Of a DNA stretch of 64,000 bases, positions 8,748 to 16,698 are shown in pieces. The notes under the pieces were generated by a model. That model was not told the origin of the DNA and searched no databases. It worked only from the letters and a program-made list of their open reading frames with translations. The stretch lies in NCBI GenBank assembly GCA_965220045.1, contig OZ244803.1:682001-746000 (forward strand), given 5' to 3'. Origin of the DNA: VXOZ01 sp965220045. Its GTDB lineage: Bacteria > Chloroflexota > UBA11872 > VXOZ01. Made by a program: the position numbers and the translations under genes. How positions within the stretch are numbered: the stretch's first letter is position 1; each line of letters starts with the position of its first letter.

Positions 8748-10169
8748 ATGATGCAGATGACGCGAAGAGAGTGCATTGCGATACTGGCTGCCTTGGGCGG
8801 CGCTGCAACAACGCTTGCAGCCTGCGGCGGTGGACCGGGGCGCGCGGAGGCGCGGCCCGAATTAGAAGGCAAAGCGCCGTTTCGCAATGCCCCTCAGTCA
8901 GGCGAGAGCAGCCGCTCGGCCGAGCAGGTAACGCTCACGTTTGCATACATGACCCGCTTGGCCGGGATTCCCACTGAGGCCAGCAATGCCATCAGCGCCT
9001 GGGGTGCCGAGCAAATCGAGGGTCCAACGCCGCGTTCCGCCCTGGAAGCGGTGGAGATCCGGCGGCCGAGCGGTAAGTCATGGCGCGATGCCTTTTGGGA
9101 GTTCGTTGTCGCGCGCGACGCGAGCGGCGTGCCTCTGGATATCGCGTGGATGCACTCTGCGCTGGACTTTCCCCGGGCCTTTACCCACCAGATCCTCGCT
9201 CCGCTAGACCGCTATGTCCAGACGGATGACAGTGATCTGATCGAATCGTTTGCGCCCAGCGCGATGCAGTTGGTCCGCTACCAGCGCCAGCTCATGGGGG
9301 TGCCACTGTCCGTGCTGCCGGCCATGGTGATGTACAACAGCGACAAGTTCAAAGAGTTCAAGGTGACGGAGCCGACGCACACGTGGAATCACGAGGACTT
9401 CGTCTTTACGGCAAAGTCGCTAACCCGGGACGTTGACGGCGACACGGCCATAGACTCCTGGGGATATTGCGAGTGGAGCATACCCGGCTGGCTGCCGTTC
9501 GTCTTGCAGGAAGGCGGCGACGCGGTTGACCTGGATACCGGCACCATCAAGCTCACCGAGCCGGCGGCGCTGCGGGGTATCGGCTTCTGGCAGGACCTTG
9601 GCCGCATCCACGGCGTGATGCCCCACGGCCCCGATCTTGATTCCAATACGTTGCGCGGCACCATCAACGGCCAGCGCCTGCAAACGGCGATGATATTCAA
9701 CCCGTTCTTCGGTCGCTTGCGCGCCGACCGTATGCCTGCCGTGATACCGAAGGAGGACCGGAGCGGGACCCCACTGGGATTGCAGGAGGCCCTGGTGATG
9801 CCGGCAGGCAGCCAGCACGGTGACGCGGGCTACGAGACCATGGTCCACCTGGCGCATCACATTGGACAGACTCGGCTCGTGCCGGCGGTTACGGAAGCGC
9901 AGGGCTTCATTGCCAAGCCGGCGGGCAAGTACATGTCATTGCTGCTCGACCCCGTGGCGCGAGACGTGCTCCTGGAACTATTGGTGGATAGCGTTCCGTC
10001 CCATCTCGCGACCTCGAGCCAATTGAGTTGGCAACTCTTCAGCCGGCTTACGCTACCGGTGGCGCGCGGGCAGGTATCCATCGAGGAAGCGGCACAGAGC
10101 GCCCACGACGCGGTTGAAGACTATCTCACCCCCAAGCCGCCCCCCACGCCGGTGCCGGATTCTTCGTAG
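8748..10169 (+). CDS. ABC-type solute-binding lipoprotein (family 1), second of a tandem pair
   Basis: This is a 473-residue solute-binding lipoprotein with the signal MMQMTRRECIAILAALGG and lipobox TLAAC (Cys26). Family features include DIAWMHSALDFPRAF, YQRQLMGVPLSVLPAMVMYNSDKF, THTWNHEDF, DSWGYCEWSIPGW and ALRGIGFWQDLG. The C-terminus ends in a short Pro-rich tail (PKPPPTPVPDSS). The gene lies 37 bases downstream of another SBP and is probably co-transcribed with it. The two proteins are only distantly alike, so this is not a recent duplication. With no transport partners in the window, it may feed a permease encoded elsewhere or serve as a sensor. An ATG at 8757 is an equally possible start. 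Confidence 0.86.
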   Translation: MMQMTRRECIAILAALGGAATTLAACGGGPGRAEARPELEGKAPFRNAPQSGESSRSAEQVTLTFAYMTRLAGIPTEASNAISAWGAEQIEGPTPRSALEAVEIRRPSGKSWRDAFWEFVVARDASGVPLDIAWMHSALDFPRAFTHQILAPLDRYVQTDDSDLIESFAPSAMQLVRYQRQLMGVPLSVLPAMVMYNSDKFKEFKVTEPTHTWNHEDFVFTAKSLTRDVDGDTAIDSWGYCEWSIPGWLPFVLQEGGDAVDLDTGTIKLTEPAALRGIGFWQDLGRIHGVMPHGPDLDSNTLRGTINGQRLQTAMIFNPFFGRLRADRMPAVIPKEDRSGTPLGLQEALVMPAGSQHGDAGYETMVHLAHHIGQTRLVPAVTEAQGFIAKPAGKYMSLLLDPVARDVLLELLVDSVPSHLATSSQLSWQLFSRLTLPVARGQVSIEEAAQSAHDAVEDYLTPKPPPTPVPDSS

Positions 10170-10344
10170 CCGCAGAGCGCTGCCGGGATCATTCGTCCGC
10201 GAATGCCGGGGTTCCCCTTCCGCGGTTTACTTCACTGAGGCGTGTTCTCAGAGTTGATTGACGAACCTCTATTCGGAGGCACAGCCACTAGTGTTCCGGG
10301 CGGCTGCGGGGAATGCAGCGGCACTCATCAGGTACGCAGCGATT

Positions 10345-10509
10345 TTAAAATTGACCGATGATGTCGCCTATGCCCTCCAGCAAGCCATCGATCAGCCCGC
10401 CGGTCAGCTCGTACGCGTACAGAAACGAGACGATGAGTATGAGCACGACCAGCACATAGAGAGCGAGCCGAAGTATGGAGCTTGCTTGCTGCCGCGGACG
10501 TGGGATCAT
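10345..10509 (-). CDS. Small single-pass membrane protein, 54 residues
   Basis: A short frame reads MIPRPRQQASSILRLALYV, then LVVLILIVSFLYAYELTGG, then LIDGLLEGIGDIIGQF and a stop. It has a basic N-terminus, one strong hydrophobic segment (about residues 13-33) and an amphipathic acidic C-terminal helix. It begins 15 bases after the thioesterase stop codon, and a TAGGAG lies across that stop, about 12 bases before the ATG, so translation is probably coupled. I do not recognise a family. Its layout suggests a membrane anchor or small regulator working with the thioesterase, but that is inference. Confidence 0.55.
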   Translation of the reverse strand: MIPRPRQQASSILRLALYVLVVLILIVSFLYAYELTGGLIDGLLEGIGDIIGQF

Positions 10510-10524
10510 TGCTTGCTAGTGCTC

Positions 10525-10962
10525 CTATTCAAAGGCTACAAATCCGGGCTTGCAGGCGACGCGGCGCATGCCCTGCCAAAGGGCGTGCTCTTGGGGTAGC
10601 CGGGTGGCACGGCCCTGGCGGCCGGTAAACGCGTGGACGGTCTGTCCCCGCGCGAGGAGTGACGATGCCCCCTCCGTTTCCCGCACCTGGTAGCCGAACA
10701 CGACCTTGGCGCGTGACGCCGCCATGAGAGCGGTGCGGACTTGCAGGGATGCATCGTAGCGAGCGGCAGTTAAGAACTGTGCCCGGCACTCCACTACCGG
10801 CAAGTAAATCCCCTCTGCTTCCAGGTCGCGATAGCGCAACCCCAGCGCGCGCATGAGCTCAACTCTGGCCACTTCGAACCACGTGAAGTAGTGCCCATGG
10901 TAAGCCACGCCCATGGCGTCGGTTTCGGCATAGCGAACGCGAATCGGGACGTCGAGTGTCAT
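10525..10962 (-). CDS. Acyl-CoA thioesterase, YbgC/FadM-like hot-dog fold
   Basis: This 145-residue 4HBT-family thioesterase hydrolyses acyl-CoA thioesters. The N-terminus has the signature VRYAETDAMGVAYHGHYFTWFEVARVE, in which the Asp of ETDAMG is the catalytic residue, followed by the hot-dog beta sheet (VVECRAQFLTAARYDASLQVRT). The start was placed at the ATG at 10962 because it immediately precedes the conserved domain; a longer reading adds 55 basic, unconserved residues. The chain-length preference cannot be told. A 54-residue membrane protein follows 15 bases downstream and is probably in the same operon. The gene is divergent from mnmA. Confidence 0.9.
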   Translation of the reverse strand: MTLDVPIRVRYAETDAMGVAYHGHYFTWFEVARVELMRALGLRYRDLEAEGIYLPVVECRAQFLTAARYDASLQVRTALMAASRAKVVFGYQVRETEGASSLLARGQTVHAFTGRQGRATRLPQEHALWQGMRRVACKPGFVAFE

Positions 10963-11229
10963 CTGGTGCGTTGTAGTGCGAGTGTGCGTGAGTGCTTGGA
11001 TGGCGCTGCAACCAGTATAGCGTATGCACCAGGTGTGACCAATGGAGTCGACCCGCCGGGGGCGCGCCCGGGGAAACCGGGCGTGAAGGCTGCCGCCAGG
11101 CTTGGACCCCCGCAGTCTTCTTCTCACCGCGATCCGATCTCCATGGGGATAGAGCCTAGTTCCCTCAGTGCAAAACGTGCGGGAGACTGCAGGGGAGATT
11201 GCGGAGATCTATGCTACACTTAACCTGCT

Positions 11230-12372
11230 ATGTATCCCAATGAATTCCCACAAAGCAAGGGTCCGCAGCGCATCGTGGTTGCGATGTCCGGCGGTGTTGA
11301 TTCTTCGGTGGTGGCCGCTATGCTTGCCGAGCAGGGGCATGAGGTGATAGGCATCACGCTCAATGTCTGGCAGAAGGGCATGGTGGATACCCGCCTGCAT
11401 GCCTGTTGCTCACTGAGCGCCACGCACGACGCGCAGCGGGTAGCGGACCGCATTGGCATTCCCCACTATTCCTTGAACTTTCGCGAGCTTTTTGCCAAAG
11501 AAGTGATGGCGCGGTTTGTGGCGTCGTACGCCAACGGCCGCACGCCTAATCCCTGCGTCGACTGCAATCAGTTCGTGAAGTTTGCGGCGTTCCTCAAGCG
11601 AGCGCGGGAGCTCGACGCCGACTACCTTGCCACCGGACACTATGCTCGCGTCGAACAGGACGGCGCTACCGGGAGCTATCGCTTGCTGCGAGCGCTTGAT
11701 CCGCAGAAGGACCAGTCCTATGTCCTCTATATGCTCGGTCAAGACCAACTGGCACAGACACTCTTTCCCATGGGCGCCCAGACGAAGGATGAAACGCGGG
11801 CACTGGCGCGGCGGTACGGTCTCCACGTGGCCGACAAGCCGGACAGCTACGAAATCTGCTTTGTAACCAATGACAACTACCGGGATTTTCTGGAGACGTG
11901 GCAGCCCGGCATCGCGCGTTCCGGGCCGATCTGCTACAAGGACGGCCAGGTCCTGGGCGAACACGACGGCATCGTGAACTACACGGTCGGACAGCGACGG
12001 GGCCTGGGTCTGACCTGGCCGCGCCCCCTGTATGTAATTGCGCTGGACTCGGATGGCAATACCGTGTACGTCGGCGAGGAAGAGGACCTCTACGCGAGTT
12101 CTCTCCAGGCGACTGACGTGCACTGGGTAGCGGACGCTCCCCCGGCGGATCCGGTGCGCGTAAGCGTGCGCACGCGCTACCGCATGGAGGAAGTAGCAGC
12201 CACCGTTGAGCCAACGGCAGCCGGAGAGGCGATGGTGTCGTTCTCCACGCCGATTCGGGCGGTTGCCCCCGGTCAGGCGACGGTATTCTACCAAGGCGAC
12301 GAAGTAATCGGGGGCGGCCGCATTGACCGTGCCGTTAGCCCCGCCCAGGAAGAACTGCTTGCGGCAGTGTGA
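11230..12372 (+). CDS. mnmA: tRNA-specific 2-thiouridylase MnmA
   Basis: MnmA adds sulfur to C2 of the wobble uridine (U34) of tRNA Glu, Gln and Lys, using ATP and a persulfide relay. The 380-residue product is of normal length. Visible motifs are the PP-loop SGGVDS (20-25), the Cys112-containing NPCVDCNQFVKF, ATGHYAR, DPQKDQSYVLYML, and Cys210 in SYEICFV. Cys112 and Cys210 correspond to the catalytic pair. The motif around Cys210 is normally SQ(E/D)ICF; Tyr replaces Gln here. No clear Shine-Dalgarno precedes the ATG. It stands alone, divergent from the thioesterase gene. Confidence 0.95.
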   Translation: MYPNEFPQSKGPQRIVVAMSGGVDSSVVAAMLAEQGHEVIGITLNVWQKGMVDTRLHACCSLSATHDAQRVADRIGIPHYSLNFRELFAKEVMARFVASYANGRTPNPCVDCNQFVKFAAFLKRARELDADYLATGHYARVEQDGATGSYRLLRALDPQKDQSYVLYMLGQDQLAQTLFPMGAQTKDETRALARRYGLHVADKPDSYEICFVTNDNYRDFLETWQPGIARSGPICYKDGQVLGEHDGIVNYTVGQRRGLGLTWPRPLYVIALDSDGNTVYVGEEEDLYASSLQATDVHWVADAPPADPVRVSVRTRYRMEEVAATVEPTAAGEAMVSFSTPIRAVAPGQATVFYQGDEVIGGGRIDRAVSPAQEELLAAV

Positions 12373-12629
12373 GAAGTACCTTGCGTCGCAGTCCTTCCTC
12401 TTGCGACGTGTTGTGATAGGGCTGCGTGCCGCGTTTCGCTTCATCGATAGCAGCGAGGGAACCGATCTTCCGTTGAGTCACGGACCCATGTCGCGCGGCC
12501 AGCCGGCTTCGCACCGGCATCTAATCTTGCCAACGCATTCACAGCGTTGCTGCTAGACTCTCGTTTAGCGCAAACCCATTTGGTCGCCTAGCGACACAAT
12601 AGTGCTTCTCTGGAGCAGATTCTTCCACA

Positions 12630-15600
12630 GTGGCGCGACTTCTCTTCTTCGTCGGTTATCTCCTTGTGCTCGGTGCCGCCACGCTGGCGTTGCTCGGTTA
12701 CCGCTTCTGGTACGAGACCGGCGTCGCCTACGGGCGCGACGCGGTGCACCCTATCCAGAACGCCGCCGTATACCGGTACGGCATAAACACGCGCTTCGAC
12801 CAGGATCCGGATTGGGAGCGCATCGAGCGCGGCATGGCGCTCCTGGAAGAGGCGGGCTTTCGATACATGCGGCAGGTCTTTGCTTGGGAGGACATCGAGC
12901 GTCCGTACAAAGGCAGGTACTGGAACGAGCCGGCCCAGGAAAGCACGTGGAAGAAGTACGACCGTCTGGTCGAACTGGCCGCGCAACACAATCTGACGAT
13001 AATTGCACGCCTGGAACGGCCGCCGCCGTGGGCATATCCGGATGGCAAACCGCCGGACGATGGGCGCCATCAAGGACCGCCGGCACGAATGGAAGACTAT
13101 GGCGACTTTGTCTACGCGGTCGCGCAACGCTATCGCGGCAGCGTCGAGATCTTTCAGATTTGGAATGAACCCAATCTGCATGGGGAATGGTGGCCGGGCA
13201 ATCCGGACCCTGCGGCATATGCAGCCATGCTCAAGGTGGCCGCGCAGCGCATTCGTGAGGCCAACCCTGAAGCCGTCATCGTGGCCGCCGTGCTGGCGCC
13301 GACCATCGAGACGGGGCCGCAGAACATCAGTGAATTACTCTATCTCGATGCCATGTATGAGCACGGCGCCGCACCGTACTTTGACGTTGCCAGTACGGCG
13401 TCCTATGGCCTGTGGTATGGGCCGGAGGATCGCTACGTAGCGCCCCACCGCACGAACTTCGCGCGGGCAGTTCTATTCCGCGAGGTGATGGTGCGGCATG
13501 GCGACGCGGACACACCCGTGTGGGCCGGAGAGTACGGTTGGGTCGCGTTGCCACCGGATTGGCAAGGCCAGCCCTCGCCCTGGGGCAATGTTTCGGCAGC
13601 GACCCAAGCGCTCTATACGGTAGAAGGGATGGAACGGGCGCAACGGGAGTGGCCGTGGATGCCGATGATTAACCTGTGGCACTTCTACTGGCCGCAAGCG
13701 CATCCCGACGATCCCACCCAGCACTTTGCCGTGGTGGACGCAGAATTCGCGCCGCGTCCCGTGCTCACCGCTCTCCAGCAGGCGATGCGCGTCCCTCCCG
13801 TCCTCGGCCCGGGCTACCATCAGGAAACCCATCCGGCACTGACCTGGGAAGGCGACTGGCTGGACATCGGAGGGGCCAATTACTCGCTGGACCAGGCACG
13901 GGGCAGTCCGCAGGCCGGCGCGCGCTTGCGTTTTCGCTTCCAGGGCACGGCAGTTTCATTGGTTGTGCGCAAGGGTCCGGATACCGGGATTGCCTTGGTG
14001 CGCATCAATGGCTCCCAAGCGCTCGCCCACCGCCTGGACAAAGACGCGGGCGGTCAAGCCATGCTCGACCTCTATGCCCCTGAAGACCAATGGCAGCAGG
14101 AGGTGTTGTTGGCTGACCGGCTGCCGGACCGCGAGCACATAGTTGAGATTGACATAACGGGCCGGAGCAACCAGCTTTCGAGCGACACCGGCGTAGACAT
14201 CGATGCCATAGTGATTGTGCGCGAGCGCCCCTTGTGGCCCTACGTGCTGGTAGGCGGGCTCTACGTGGGCTTCGCTCTTGCTTTCGGCTGGATTCTGACC
14301 GGATGGCTAAGTCAGCGCCTGTGGTGCCGACAGCTTCTCAAGACGGCAATGGGGTGGACCGCAAGCGGCATTTGGCAGTATGAAGCGGCGCGATTTGGGC
14401 TGCTGTTGGCGATAGCAGGACTATTGTGGATCGTGCCGGGAGCGGCGGCGCAGTTCTTGCTTGTGGCCTTGCTTGCTCTTGGGGCCCTGGTTTGGCCGCG
14501 AGCGTTGCTGTACGTCGTCGCAGGCACGCTGCCGTTTGCGGTTTTAGTACCCGCTGCCGGTGTCCTCGCGCTGCCTGTCAGCGAAATCCTGGCAGTGCTG
14601 CTCGTGGGGTCGCTGCTGGTGCATACATATGTTCAGCAGCGCTGGATTGTCGAGCGGCGCACATTCTTCTGGTGGGCCGTTGCAATGCTCGCCATTGGCT
14701 CAGTATCGCTGCTGTTCTCTCACTACGGCGTATTCAGCTTGCGTGAGTTGCGGCAGACGATTGTCGTGCCGGCGCTACTCTTCTTCGCTGCAAGCTGGCT
14801 GCTGGCCGACCGGCAACAGGCGTGGCGGCTCATCCAGGCATTCGTAGCAGGCGCGGTGGTTGCAGCCCTCGTCGCATTGGTAGAGCCAATCTCCAACCCT
14901 ACCGCTCTGATAGAAGCCGAGGGGGTGAGGCGGCTTGCCGGCTTCTATCCTTCGCCAAATCACCTTGCGATGATTGTTGAACGCGCGCTCCCCTTTGTCG
15001 TGGCGGCCGGACTGTATAGGCTCTGGCCTACCCGCGTGGCTTGGCCGCTGGCGGCGGTGCTTACACTTACGTTGGTGGGCAGTTTCTCGCGCGCGGCATG
15101 GATTGCCGGACTGGTGCTATTGCTCTTCTTCATTTGGGTGCACCTGCCGGATCTGCGCCAGCGAGTGCGATTCGTGGGAGCGGTGCTCTTGCTTGCAGTG
15201 CTGCTGTTTGCCGGCGGCGTCAGTTTCGGACCGGAACGCGTGCGTTCGCTTCTCAGCCTCGAGCCCGGCACGACGACCCATATGCGGCTCATTCAAGGGC
15301 AGTCGTCACTGCGGATGCTTGCCGACTTCCCCATCACGGGCGTTGGGCTGGATAACTACCTGTACGTCCATGCCGATTACCTGGACCCGGCAGCGTGGCG
15401 TGAGCCGAACCTCTCCCATCCCCACAATCTCTTCCTCGACTTCTGGCTGCGGCTAGGGATAGTGGGGCTGGTTTTCGTCGGCGGTTTCCTCGTGCGCTTT
15501 TTCCTCCACACGCATCGCCTCGCTTACGCCAGCAGTTCGGGAGAGGTGCGCGCGATTGGGATCGGCCTGGCAGGGAGTCAACTTGCTGCCGTAACCCACG

Positions 15601-15719
15601 GGATGCTGGACAACTACTACTTCCTGCCGGACCTCGCGAGTTGGTTCTGGCTGACGGCGGCGGCGTGTGCCCTCGTTGTTGTCAGCAGCCGCAGGCGCAC
15701 TCGCGACGTTGCGGCATAG
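12630..15719 (+). CDS. Fusion of a glycoside-hydrolase-like domain and an O-antigen-ligase-like membrane domain
   Basis: This 1029-residue protein has three parts. Residues 5-25 form an N-terminal membrane anchor. Residues about 40-390 form a TIM-barrel glycosidase-like domain with FQIWNEPN (candidate acid/base Glu180) and WAGEYGW (candidate nucleophile Glu301), as in clan GH-A enzymes such as GH39/GH5. A beta-rich segment at about 395-520 follows. Residues about 530-1020 form a polytopic domain of the O-antigen ligase/polymerase type (Wzy/WaaL-like), with FYPSPNHLAM, TGVGLDNYLYVHADY and HPHN at 930-933. Such domains join lipid-linked glycans outside the membrane. The start is a GTG with GGAG upstream. 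Combining trimming and ligation of glycans in one chain is unusual; the substrate is unknown. Confidence 0.85.
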   Translation: MARLLFFVGYLLVLGAATLALLGYRFWYETGVAYGRDAVHPIQNAAVYRYGINTRFDQDPDWERIERGMALLEEAGFRYMRQVFAWEDIERPYKGRYWNEPAQESTWKKYDRLVELAAQHNLTIIARLERPPPWAYPDGKPPDDGRHQGPPARMEDYGDFVYAVAQRYRGSVEIFQIWNEPNLHGEWWPGNPDPAAYAAMLKVAAQRIREANPEAVIVAAVLAPTIETGPQNISELLYLDAMYEHGAAPYFDVASTASYGLWYGPEDRYVAPHRTNFARAVLFREVMVRHGDADTPVWAGEYGWVALPPDWQGQPSPWGNVSAATQALYTVEGMERAQREWPWMPMINLWHFYWPQAHPDDPTQHFAVVDAEFAPRPVLTALQQAMRVPPVLGPGYHQETHPALTWEGDWLDIGGANYSLDQARGSPQAGARLRFRFQGTAVSLVVRKGPDTGIALVRINGSQALAHRLDKDAGGQAMLDLYAPEDQWQQEVLLADRLPDREHIVEIDITGRSNQLSSDTGVDIDAIVIVRERPLWPYVLVGGLYVGFALAFGWILTGWLSQRLWCRQLLKTAMGWTASGIWQYEAARFGLLLAIAGLLWIVPGAAAQFLLVALLALGALVWPRALLYVVAGTLPFAVLVPAAGVLALPVSEILAVLLVGSLLVHTYVQQRWIVERRTFFWWAVAMLAIGSVSLLFSHYGVFSLRELRQTIVVPALLFFAASWLLADRQQAWRLIQAFVAGAVVAALVALVEPISNPTALIEAEGVRRLAGFYPSPNHLAMIVERALPFVVAAGLYRLWPTRVAWPLAAVLTLTLVGSFSRAAWIAGLVLLLFFIWVHLPDLRQRVRFVGAVLLLAVLLFAGGVSFGPERVRSLLSLEPGTTTHMRLIQGQSSLRMLADFPITGVGLDNYLYVHADYLDPAAWREPNLSHPHNLFLDFWLRLGIVGLVFVGGFLVRFFLHTHRLAYASSSGEVRAIGIGLAGSQLAAVTHGMLDNYYFLPDLASWFWLTAAACALVVVSSRRRTRDVAA

Positions 15720-16026
15720 CAGCGAGGCTCCGCGATACGGGCGCGAGCGCTTGCATGAGAGTATCGCGGATTGCTGTTGCGCAGTTTGCCCGGTTGTATG
15801 GCATCGGGCGCGTTTTACCGACCAGAGTCCTGCGGGCGTTCCCTCTGTGCTGCCTGGAGAATCGGGCCGCATTGCCGCTGGGAATACTGCATGTGTTGCT
15901 TGGCGCCGCCGCGGACCCGCGGCGGGAAACAGCGTGTGTCACTTTGGCGCTCACTGAAGGCTGAGAGAATTCTTATCCGGCGTTTTGTCCCCGTTCAGAC
16001 TCGTGTGGTATCGTGAATTCAGAGCT
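15720..16026. other. Intergenic region, nothing recognised
   Basis: Between the fusion gene and the YjbQ gene I see no convincing ORF, RNA or repeat. The start of the YjbQ gene probably lies behind a promoter in the last 60 bases, but no clear hexamers stand out. Confidence 0.5.
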
Positions 16027-16431
16027 ATGAAGACCATTACTCTTGCGTCCACGCAACCCACCGAGTTGATGGACATCACCAGCGACCTTCACGACGCCGT
16101 GGCCGAATGCGGCATACAAGAAGGTGTCTGCAGTGTCTTCTGTTTGCATACCACTGCATGCATCCTCGTCAATGAGTACGAGCCCGGTCTGAAGCAGGAC
16201 TTTGAGACAGTTGTCCGCGATTTGCTGCCGCAAGCCCAATACCGGCATGACTGTGTGGACAACAATGCACGGTCGCATCTCACGGCCGGGATTGTTGGGT
16301 GCAACCTCATGATCCCCATTCACCAAGGCCGCCTTGTGCTGGGCACGTGGCAGAGCGTCTTCTTCGTCGAACTCGACGGCCCCCGACCCCGGCGCTCCGT
16401 GGCAGTACAGGTCATTGACTGCAGTACCTGA
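16027..16431 (+). CDS. YjbQ/UPF0047 family protein
   Basis: This 134-residue protein belongs to the YjbQ (UPF0047) family, often annotated as a secondary thiamine-phosphate synthase. It shows the family motifs in order: CLHTTACILVNEYEP, HDCVDNNARSHLTAGIVG and LGTWQSVFFVELDGPRPRR, with the conserved His and Asp residues of the proposed metal site. The ATG at 16027 was chosen over an upstream in-frame start because the conserved domain begins there. It converges with a membrane-protein gene, with a hairpin between them. The true physiological role of the family is not settled. Confidence 0.92.
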   Translation: MKTITLASTQPTELMDITSDLHDAVAECGIQEGVCSVFCLHTTACILVNEYEPGLKQDFETVVRDLLPQAQYRHDCVDNNARSHLTAGIVGCNLMIPIHQGRLVLGTWQSVFFVELDGPRPRRSVAVQVIDCST

Positions 16432-16472
16432 GGCTTCAGGAATACCCCTCCAAGCATCAGTGTTGATCTCGC

Positions 16473-16494
16473 GCTGAGCGCAGCCGCGCTCAGC
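16473..16494. terminator. Hairpin between convergent genes
   Basis: A perfect 9-bp stem GCTGAGCGC/GCGCTCAGC encloses a 4-base AGCC loop. It sits 42 bases after the YjbQ stop and between two convergent genes, so it could end transcripts in either direction. There is no T-run on either side, so an intrinsic terminator is only possible. Confidence 0.45.
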
Positions 16495-16698
16495 CCGGCT
16501 GCTTCACCCTTCTGCCGGTAGGTGATCTTCTCCTTTGTCGAAGGCTGTTCGCCGGTACCCTTCAGCACTGCCCCGCAGTGCGACTTGCCCGCACACCGCC
16601 TTAAGCCGAGAGCAGCTTGAGTCTCGCTGGGTACGCAACTTTCCGGTCACCGCAAGACCTGGTTTGATTCTCTGGGCGACTCTCTACCCGGAATAAGC

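Noticed and set aside
10258..10599. A 113-residue plus-strand ORF
   Set aside because: It overlaps, on the opposite strand, the small membrane-protein frame and the end of the thioesterase gene; it has no domain or ribosome-binding sequence.
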